In this document: piece by piece, positions 37,508 through 43,891 of the stretch
How the letters are laid out: each line of letters starts with the position of its first letter
Position numbering within the stretch: position 1 is the stretch's first letter
Assembly: GCA_964510515.1 (NCBI GenBank)
Contig: CAZEAU010000005.1
Location: forward strand, 38,664 to 102,663
Direction of reading: 5' to 3'
Origin: SURF-21 sp964510515
GTDB taxonomy: Bacteria; Actinomycetota; Geothermincolia; Geothermincolales; RBG-13-55-18
Length of the DNA stretch: 64,000 nucleotides
Notes under the pieces: generated by a model
Told to the model about the DNA's origin: nothing
Seen by the model: the letters and a program-made list of their open reading frames with translations, nothing else
Database searches by the model: none
Position numbers and translations under genes: made by a program

Positions 37508-37741
37508 TTGACGGTCATCGCTCATATCAACTGCCGCAAGCTCAGGGAGTGCCCGGCCAGCCAGTACCTGTCCTGCGAGGCCTACCTGCGGGGGCTGGAG
37601 TGCTGGCAGATAGACCAGCCCAGGTGCTCACGCGAGCTGAGGTTCTGCCTGCAATACGGCTGCCCGGTCTATGACCGCTTCAGCGCCGAGATCGAGGAGG
37701 CGCTGCGGGTGAAGGCGTTGGGGCGGGGCGCGAGAGAATAG
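37508..37741 (+). CDS. Small cysteine-rich protein, unknown function
   Basis: 77 residues with seven cysteines (9, 15, 23, 32, 40, 47, 52) in the first two thirds, including CPASQYLSC, LECW and YGCPVY. The pattern suggests metal or Fe-S binding or a compact disulfide fold, and loosely recalls small CW-type cysteine proteins; no family can be assigned with certainty. The start is TTG directly after GGGGAGG, unusually close, so the true start is uncertain. It is the only plus-strand gene between HAD/uvrB and coaE, and is convergent with coaE (5 nt apart). Confidence 0.55.
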   Translation: MTVIAHINCRKLRECPASQYLSCEAYLRGLECWQIDQPRCSRELRFCLQYGCPVYDRFSAEIEEALRVKALGRGARE

Positions 37742-37746
37742 GCCGT

Positions 37747-38364
37747 TCAGCCCCTTGCGGCCACCCTTCCCATGATGGCCTCCCAGGCCGTGTCGACCTC
37801 GCGGCGCAGTTCCTCAAGCCCCCCCTCGTTGCGCACCACGTGGTCCGCGAAGGCGAGCCTCTGCTCCCTCGGCACCTGCGCGGCGATGCGTGCCTGCGCC
37901 TCCTCACGCGAGCCGCCGCGGTCTCTCATGATGCGCTCCACCTGGGTCTCGGGGGAGGCGTCCACCACCAGGGTGAAGTCGAACATGTCCGCCGCCTTCA
38001 CGTCCACCAGGAGGGGGATGTCCAGCACGGCCACGCCTTCACCGCCGCTCTCGGCATCTCGGGCGCGCAACCTCTCATGCATGAGGGCGAAAATGCGGGG
38101 GTGGGTGGCGGAGTTGAGGAAAGACCTCTCGGCGGGGTCGGAGAAAACGATCTCCGCCAGGCGGGCGCGGTCTATCTCCCCCTCCCCGTCGAGGATCCCC
38201 GCGCCGAAGTGCTCGACGATGTCCCGCCATGCCGGCTCTTGCTTGCGCACCACCTCTCGCGCCAGCATATCGCTGCAAAGGACGTAGGCGCCCTTCTCCT
38301 CGAGCAGGCTGCAAACCGTGCTCTTGCCGCTGGCTATGCCTCCGGTCAGGGCCACTGTGAACAT
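37747..38364 (-). CDS. coaE: Dephospho-CoA kinase
   Basis: 205 residues with P-loop GGIASGKS (8-15) and LDIPLLVD, VVDASPETQVERIMRDRGGSREEA typical of CoaE, the last step of CoA synthesis. The ATG at 38364 puts the P-loop at the N-terminus as in the family; the longer frame to 38445 was rejected. Lies 121 nt after rpsA, with a hairpin in between. Confidence 0.95.
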   Translation of the reverse strand: MFTVALTGGIASGKSTVCSLLEEKGAYVLCSDMLAREVVRKQEPAWRDIVEHFGAGILDGEGEIDRARLAEIVFSDPAERSFLNSATHPRIFALMHERLRARDAESGGEGVAVLDIPLLVDVKAADMFDFTLVVDASPETQVERIMRDRGGSREEAQARIAAQVPREQRLAFADHVVRNEGGLEELRREVDTAWEAIMGRVAARG

Positions 38365-38437
38365 GCGCGCTCCAGCCTCCCGCCTCGTCGTGCGCCGTGC
38401 CGCCCCCGGTTCTCCGCGGCGCTCCCGCCAAGATGAA

Positions 38438-38458
38438 GGGGGCATCCACGATGCCCCC
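38438..38458 (-). terminator. Hairpin after rpsA, possible terminator or attenuator
   Basis: 9-bp perfect stem GGGGGCATC / GATGCCCCC with a 3-nt loop, followed on the minus strand by a weak U-rich stretch TTCATCTT. coaE follows on the same strand, so it may only attenuate. Confidence 0.5.
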
Positions 38459-38485
38459 GTGCTTGCCTGAGATCTGCGCTCGCGG

Positions 38486-40057
38486 CTATTTATTCTCCTT
38501 CTTCATATCCCTGATGATGGACTCCAGGCTGCCCTCGGGGAGTTCCTCTTCCTCCTCCTCGGGCTCCTCGGCCACGCTTGCGGGCCCCTCCTCGTGCGTC
38601 GCCTGCGCCTCCTGCGCCGCCGTCTCCGGGGCCGCTCCCGCTTCCGTTTCCGCGAAAGCGGCTTCGGCGGCGGGCTCCGCGCTCTCCGCGGCCTCTCCCT
38701 CCGCCGCGGCCTCGGGCGCCTCCGTCTCCTCCTCGCCTGCGGGCTCCGCCGTCACCACCTCTTCCTCCGCCGCGGCCTCGGGCGCCGACGCCTCTTCCTC
38801 GCCCGCGGGCACCTCGCCCTCGGAGGGTTCCAGCGCCTGCTCCGCCGCGTCATCCGCGACTTCCGCGCCCGCGGTGTCGTGCCTGGCGGCCCGCGCGCGA
38901 TAGTGCTCTTCCTCTTCGTGTTCGCCCATGAGCTGCTTGAGGCTGAGGCTTATGCGCCTGCGGTCGATGTCGATATCGATGACCTTGACCACGATCTCCT
39001 GGCTCACGGCCACCACCTCATCGGGCTGCTCCACGTGACGGCGGGACAGCTCCGAGATGTGGATGAGCCCCTCGATGCCCGGCCGGACCTGAACGAAAGC
39101 CCCGAAGGGCACCAGCTTGGTCACCGTGCCGGGGATAACCTCGCCCACCTGCACGTCGCGCGAGAGCTGCTCCCAGGGGTCGGCCTGACAGGCCTTGAGG
39201 CTGAGGGATATGCGCTCCCTTTCCTTGTCCACCTCGAGTATCTCCACGTTGATCTCGTCGCCCACGCTGAGCACCTCGCTCGGTTTCTCCACGTGGCACC
39301 AGGAGAGCTCGGATATGTGGACGAGGCCGTCGATACCGCCGAGGTTCACGAAGGCACCGAAGGACACGATGCTGGAAACCTTGCCGTCCACACGCATGCC
39401 CTTCTCCAGGTTGTCCAGGAGGATTTTGCGTCGCTCCGAGGCGGTCTCCTCCAGAAAGGCGCGACGGGAGAGGACCACGTTGTTGCGGTTGCGATCCATC
39501 TCGATGATCTTGCAGGTCAGTTTCCCGCCCAGAAAGGAGTGCAGCTCCTTGACGCGGTGCACGTCGATGAGGGAGGCGGGCAGGAACCCGCGCAGTCCGA
39601 TATCCAGGATAAGGCCTCCCTTGACCACTTCGATGACCTCGCCGTCGATGGGCTCGTTCTCGATCATGCCCTTTTCGAGCTGATTCCACGAGCGCTCGTA
39701 TTGGGCCCTCTTCTTGGAGAGGATCAGCCTTCCCTCCTTGTCCTCCTTCTGCAGGACGAGGGCGTCGATCTCGTCTCCCACCTTCACTACTTCCTCGGTC
39801 TTGACGCCGTAGCGGATGGACAGCTCCCTTGCCGGGATCACCCCCTCGGATTTGTATCCGATGTCCAGGAGAACCTCGTCCTTGTCCACCTTGACCACGG
39901 TGCCTTCGATAATGTCGCCCTCGGAGAAGATCTTGATGGTCTTCTCATAGTTGGGGACCTCGCCTTCGGAGTAATCGAAGTTGGTGAGCGGGGCGGTCAG
40001 TTCGGGGATCTCAGCGGGGTTGGCGGCCTCGTAGTCTCTTTCCGTTTGGTCCAGCAT
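38486..40057 (-). CDS. rpsA: 30S ribosomal protein S1
   Basis: 523 residues with four S1 RNA-binding domains (about 45-115, 130-200, 215-285, 300-370; for example SIVSFGAFVNLGGIDGLVHI) then a tail of about 140 residues almost purely Ala, Glu, Pro, Gly and Thr, ending in a short basic-acidic helix. Four domains plus acidic tail is the actinobacterial form. It binds mRNA on the ribosome. ATG with GGAGG upstream. Possible -10 TAAAAT at 40130-40135. Confidence 0.95.
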   Translation of the reverse strand: MLDQTERDYEAANPAEIPELTAPLTNFDYSEGEVPNYEKTIKIFSEGDIIEGTVVKVDKDEVLLDIGYKSEGVIPARELSIRYGVKTEEVVKVGDEIDALVLQKEDKEGRLILSKKRAQYERSWNQLEKGMIENEPIDGEVIEVVKGGLILDIGLRGFLPASLIDVHRVKELHSFLGGKLTCKIIEMDRNRNNVVLSRRAFLEETASERRKILLDNLEKGMRVDGKVSSIVSFGAFVNLGGIDGLVHISELSWCHVEKPSEVLSVGDEINVEILEVDKERERISLSLKACQADPWEQLSRDVQVGEVIPGTVTKLVPFGAFVQVRPGIEGLIHISELSRRHVEQPDEVVAVSQEIVVKVIDIDIDRRRISLSLKQLMGEHEEEEHYRARAARHDTAGAEVADDAAEQALEPSEGEVPAGEEEASAPEAAAEEEVVTAEPAGEEETEAPEAAAEGEAAESAEPAAEAAFAETEAGAAPETAAQEAQATHEEGPASVAEEPEEEEEELPEGSLESIIRDMKKENK

Positions 40058-40427
40058 GCGTTACGTTCCTCCAGTACATTGTATTTGCCACGTCCCCTCC
40101 CATCTCGTGTTCAGGCACACAGCTGCTTTATTTTAGCACTTCTGTGCGCGCATTGCATGGCATTTCTTTCTTGCCCGACCCCGGTTCCCGTCTCGACCTG
40201 CATGCTCTACCCCCTCGCTTAATGATCTTTTCCGCATGATCGCTGTAAATGAGGGTGGACGCAGGCGGGCTTTTGCACGATACTCAACTGTGGGAAAGCG
40301 GAAACGAGGCAAGAGGACGCGGCAAATGAGAATGGGCGGGCAGGAGCTCCGGCCCGACCCTTTTACCCGCCAAGCGGCATCAAGCCATCAATGGAGGGCT
40401 GTACACTTACAGAAAGGGAGTGATCCG
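40058..40427. other. Divergent intergenic region between rpsA and the DUF35/thiolase operon
   Basis: 370 nt with no convincing gene. It holds the rpsA leader (GGAGG before the ATG, TAAAAT at 40130-40135 on the minus strand) and the upstream region of the plus-strand operon. On the plus strand an open frame from 40236 runs into the DUF35 gene but its first 64 codons are not protein-like. AT-richer patches near 40215-40250 may carry the operon promoter, but no clear -35/-10 pair was found. Confidence 0.5.
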
Positions 40428-40889
40428 ATGGGAGCGAAAGCTGCAGAAGAACGGGTTCCCACGACATCCATCCCGATCAACCCGGTTTTCAACTGGACGG
40501 TCGGGAACTGGATGGAGGCCTTCTACGACGGTCTCAAGGAGGGAAAGATCATGGGGTCGAAGTGCCCAGCATGCGGCCGCGTATCCCTGCCGCCGCGCAT
40601 GATCTGCGAGCGCTGTTTCGTCAAGGCGGACGAATGGGTCGAGTTGCCGGCGACGGGGACGGTGCAGGCCTGCACCAGGGCCTCCGTCAATGTGGCTGAG
40701 AACGGCGACCTCGTCGACCTGGAGACCCCCGAGTTCATCGCCATGGTCAAGCACGACGGGGCGGACACCTGCGTGGCCGCCAGGCTCGAGGCCTCCGAGG
40801 CCTCGGTGGGGATGCGCGTCGAGGCGGTCATCGACAAGGGCGCAGAAAACGTGCTGGACCTGCTGTCCGCCTACAAGGCATCGGGATGA
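40428..40889 (+). CDS. DUF35 OB-fold/zinc-ribbon acyl-CoA-associated protein (first copy)
   Basis: 153 residues. N-terminal helix, rubredoxin-like zinc ribbon C46-x2-C49-x10-C60-x2-C63, then an OB fold (GTVQACTRASVN, IAMVKHDGADTCVAARL). DUF35 proteins pair with thiolase-superfamily enzymes and channel CoA thioesters, as in the archaeal thiolase/HMG-CoA synthase complex and the steroid side-chain aldolases. ATG with GGGAG 8 nt upstream. First gene of the four-gene operon; 13 nt to the next gene. Confidence 0.85.
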   Translation: MGAKAAEERVPTTSIPINPVFNWTVGNWMEAFYDGLKEGKIMGSKCPACGRVSLPPRMICERCFVKADEWVELPATGTVQACTRASVNVAENGDLVDLETPEFIAMVKHDGADTCVAARLEASEASVGMRVEAVIDKGAENVLDLLSAYKASG

Positions 40890-40902
40890 GGGGGGCGATA
40901 CC

Positions 40903-42045
40903 ATGGATAAGGAAGTAGCTATCATCGCTTACGCGCAAACGCCCTACGAAGCGGACGTCAACATGTCGCGCGAGGTGATGGTGCTCAAAGCCACCCGGGC
41001 GGCGCTCGCGGCCGCGGGCCTTGAGCGCGAGGACCTGGACACCGTCATCACCGCCACCAACGACTACGGCGACGGGCGCACCATCTCCAACATGAGGCTG
41101 GTGGAACCGGCGGGTTCCTGGCGCAAGAACGAATCCAAGGTGGAGATGGACGGATCATTCGGCGTGCTCTACGCGCTTAGCCGCATACTCAGCGGCGACC
41201 ACGATATCGCGCTGGTCGTGGGGGGGAGCCAGGCCTCTGTTTACGGGGGCATACTCCCGGGCATCATGATGCTCGACCCCACTTTCGACCGCCAGCGCTG
41301 GCTGCTCAACGAGGTATCGGGGGCGGCCCTGCAGGCCTCCGCCTATATGGCCGCCGCGGGCGTGAGCGCGGAGCAGATAGCCGCCGTGGCCGCGAAGAAC
41401 CTGGACAACGCGGCCCTCAACCCGCTGGCGCTGCGCTCGCTCAAGGGCGCCGACGCCGCGCAGGTGCTGGGCTCGCGACCCCTCTACTCCCCCCTTACCG
41501 AGCTTATGACCGCGCCGCTGTGCGACGGCGCATGCGCGCTCGTGCTGGCCTCCGCCAAGGCCGCGGCCAAGGCGGAGAAACCGGTATGGATAAAGGGAGT
41601 GGGGTTCGCCCACGACTCCTATCTCACCGAGCGCGACCTCTCCGCCATGGGCTCGCTCAAGCTGGCCGCCGATGCCTGTTACCGCCAGGCCGGCATCGAG
41701 GACCCCGCGTCCCAGATCGACCTGGCGGAGGTTTGCGAGCGCTTCGCGCACGAGGAGCTCATGGCCTGCGAGGCCCTGGGCTTCTGTGACCCCCTGCGCG
41801 GGGCGGAGTTCTCCTCCAGCGGCGCCACCGCCAGAGGAGGGAAACTCCCCATCAACGCCTCGGGGGGTGCCCTGGGGGCCAATGCCGACTGCGCGGTCGG
41901 CCTGGCGCGTATCATCGAGGCCGCCATGCAGATCCGCGGCGATGCGGGCGAACACCAGGTAGCGGGCGTGAAGACCGCTCTGGCCCACGGGCAGACGGGC
42001 ATCTGCGCCCAGGAAAACATCGTCTTCGTGCTGGGAGGTGAGTGA
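40903..42045 (+). CDS. Thiolase-superfamily protein lacking canonical catalytic residues (first copy)
   Basis: 380 residues of thiolase fold, closest in style to the SCP-x/lipid-transfer-type branch (APLCDGACALVLAS, AEVCERFAHEELMACEALGFC). Where a thiolase has its nucleophilic Cys it reads VEMDGSFGV (about 80-88); the C-terminal GHPxGAtG histidine motif is replaced by GALGANADCAVG (about 322-333). So classical thiolysis or Claisen condensation is unlikely; retro-aldolase activity as in Ltp2-type enzymes, or a structural subunit, is possible. ATG with GAGGGGGG about 8 nt upstream. Confidence 0.8.
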   Translation: MDKEVAIIAYAQTPYEADVNMSREVMVLKATRAALAAAGLEREDLDTVITATNDYGDGRTISNMRLVEPAGSWRKNESKVEMDGSFGVLYALSRILSGDHDIALVVGGSQASVYGGILPGIMMLDPTFDRQRWLLNEVSGAALQASAYMAAAGVSAEQIAAVAAKNLDNAALNPLALRSLKGADAAQVLGSRPLYSPLTELMTAPLCDGACALVLASAKAAAKAEKPVWIKGVGFAHDSYLTERDLSAMGSLKLAADACYRQAGIEDPASQIDLAEVCERFAHEELMACEALGFCDPLRGAEFSSSGATARGGKLPINASGGALGANADCAVGLARIIEAAMQIRGDAGEHQVAGVKTALAHGQTGICAQENIVFVLGGE

Positions 42046-42046
42046 A

Positions 42047-43276
42047 ATGGCGAAAAACGAGGTAGCGGTGGTGGGAGTCGGCCTCTCCAAGCATGTGAGC
42101 AAGCGCCGAGACGTCAATATCGCCGAGCTGGTCTGGGAGGCGGTAAGCGCCTGTTACGAGGACGCCGGGCTCAAGCCTGGCGACGTGGACGCATTCGCCA
42201 CCGGCAACATGCCCGCTTTCGAGGGCGTGAACCTGCCGGAGGAATGGGGAGCCGGGCACTGGGGCGCCTACAACAAGCCGCTCATCCGCATCACCACCGG
42301 CGGGACCACCGGCGGCTCGGTGGCTCACGGCGGTTACTACCTGGTGGGTTCGGGCCTCTACGATACGGTGATGTGCATCGCCTTCGAGAAGCAGTCCGAC
42401 GGCAACTCGACCATGGGCCTCAACACCGTGGCCCTGGCGGACGCGGCGGCCCAGCTCCAGTTGGGCGTGGACCCCGGCTTCATCGCCGCCTTCGGAGGAG
42501 GCGCGGTAGGGGTCGCCGTCTATCAGGCGTCGAGCTATATGAAGAGCAGCGGATGCACCACCCATCACCTGGACAAGGTGTCGGCGCTGTGCCGCAACAA
42601 CGCCGCGATCAACCCCTATTCGCATCTCAAGCAGCCCGGCCTGACCCCGGAAGATGTGGCCAAGACCACCCTGCTGCAGTACCCCATACGCTTCGGGCAC
42701 GTTTGCCCGGCCACCGATGGCGCCTGCGCCATGCTCCTCACCACCGGGGAGAAGGCCCGCAAGCTCACCGACAAGCCTGCGTACATGCTCTCGGTATCCT
42801 CCTATTCCGACGAGGCGGCCCTGGTCGGCATAGCCGGATCGGGTACCACCAACGTGGACCCCTGCGAGCAGATCAGCTGCAAGCTGGCGGCGGCCAAGGC
42901 CTACGAGATCGCGGGCATCAAGGATCCCCGCAGAGAGATCGACCTGGCGGAGCCCTATGCACCCTTCGCCCATCAGCTCCTGATGTTCTACGAAAGGCTG
43001 CTCCTCTGCGACGAGGGAGAGGCCCCGTCCATACTCGACTCGGGCTCCATGAACCTGGACGGCGAGCTGCCGGTATGCCCGTCCGGCGGGGTCATCTCGA
43101 CCAATGCCATCGGCGCCTCCGCCATGGAGCGCGTCGCCGAGTGCGCCCTGCAGATCATGGGCAAATGCGGCGAGCGGCAGGTGAAGAAGGACGTCCACAA
43201 GGCCGTGGCACACGGCTGGGGAGGAGCGGTGAACCTCAACGTGGTCGCCGTCCTCTCGGATACCCCGAGGAGGTAG
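42047..43276 (+). CDS. Thiolase-superfamily protein lacking canonical catalytic residues (second copy)
   Basis: 409 residues, paralogous in fold to the previous protein but diverged. The Cys region reads ITTGGTTGGSVAH (about 82-94) with no Cys, and the C-terminal GHP motif reads STNAIGAS (about 351-358). SCP2-thiolase-type features remain: VCPATDGACAMLL, LAEPYAPFAHQLLM and a conserved AHGWGGAV end. ATG directly after the upstream stop, with GGGAGG 8-9 nt before it; translation is probably coupled. Substrate and reaction unknown; CoA-thioester chemistry is inferred from fold and DUF35 partners. Confidence 0.8.
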   Translation: MAKNEVAVVGVGLSKHVSKRRDVNIAELVWEAVSACYEDAGLKPGDVDAFATGNMPAFEGVNLPEEWGAGHWGAYNKPLIRITTGGTTGGSVAHGGYYLVGSGLYDTVMCIAFEKQSDGNSTMGLNTVALADAAAQLQLGVDPGFIAAFGGGAVGVAVYQASSYMKSSGCTTHHLDKVSALCRNNAAINPYSHLKQPGLTPEDVAKTTLLQYPIRFGHVCPATDGACAMLLTTGEKARKLTDKPAYMLSVSSYSDEAALVGIAGSGTTNVDPCEQISCKLAAAKAYEIAGIKDPRREIDLAEPYAPFAHQLLMFYERLLLCDEGEAPSILDSGSMNLDGELPVCPSGGVISTNAIGASAMERVAECALQIMGKCGERQVKKDVHKAVAHGWGGAVNLNVVAVLSDTPRR

Positions 43277-43280
43277 CGCC

Positions 43281-43748
43281 ATGGAATACAAGAACGAAAC
43301 CATCGCCATCGAGGGGAGCTGGCACCTTTCGGCCTGGAAGTGGAAGTTCGAGAGCATCGCGCTTATCAACAAGACCTTCGAGGCCTTGAAGGAGGGCAAG
43401 CTCCTGGCCAACAAGTGCCCGGGGTGCGGCCTGGTGTATTTCCTGCCCAAGCCCTACTGCCGCTGTCTCTGCATCCCCGACCAGTGGGTGGAGATCAAGG
43501 ACACGGGCACGGTAACCACCTATACCTTCACCGGCTCCTGGGCCTACGAGGGCATCTCCGAGGACGAGGTGTCGGGCACGCCCATGGTCTTCGCCGGCGT
43601 GGTCTTCGATGGCTCCGACACCAAGACGGTGGCCAACATCGAGGACGTCGATCCCGAACAGGTGCACGTGGGCATGCGGGTGCGGCTGAAGTGGCCGGAG
43701 AAGGTCGAGGGCAAGCTCAACGACCTCGCCCGCTGCGTCCCCCTTTAG
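43281..43748 (+). CDS. DUF35 OB-fold/zinc-ribbon acyl-CoA-associated protein (second copy)
   Basis: 155 residues. Same layout as the first copy: C46-x2-C49, then C60, C62, C64 instead of the usual C-x2-C, and an OB fold (TGTVTTYTFTGSW, MVFAGVVFDGSDTKTV). It starts 4 nt after the second thiolase-like gene and is followed by a strong terminator, so the operon is exactly four genes in mirror order DUF35-thiolase-thiolase-DUF35. Probably each DUF35 pairs with one thiolase-like protein; that pairing is inferred. Confidence 0.85.
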   Translation: MEYKNETIAIEGSWHLSAWKWKFESIALINKTFEALKEGKLLANKCPGCGLVYFLPKPYCRCLCIPDQWVEIKDTGTVTTYTFTGSWAYEGISEDEVSGTPMVFAGVVFDGSDTKTVANIEDVDPEQVHVGMRVRLKWPEKVEGKLNDLARCVPL

Positions 43749-43764
43749 ACTGCGGCGCTGAAAC

Positions 43765-43791
43765 AGGCCGGGCCCCTCGCGGGCCCGGCCT
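43765..43791. terminator. Bidirectional terminator between the DUF35 operon and polA
   Basis: 11-bp perfect stem AGGCCGGGCCC / GGGCCCGGCCT, 5-nt loop. The plus side continues CTCTATTTC. Both flanking genes converge on it. Confidence 0.8.
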
Positions 43792-43891
43792 CTCTATTTC
43801 GGCTTTGACCCCGCATCTCAACCTCTCCCGGCCCGGCATCCCCTCATCCTCGCGCCCTCCCCGCGCCGCCCTCACACCCGGAGGTGCGCCG

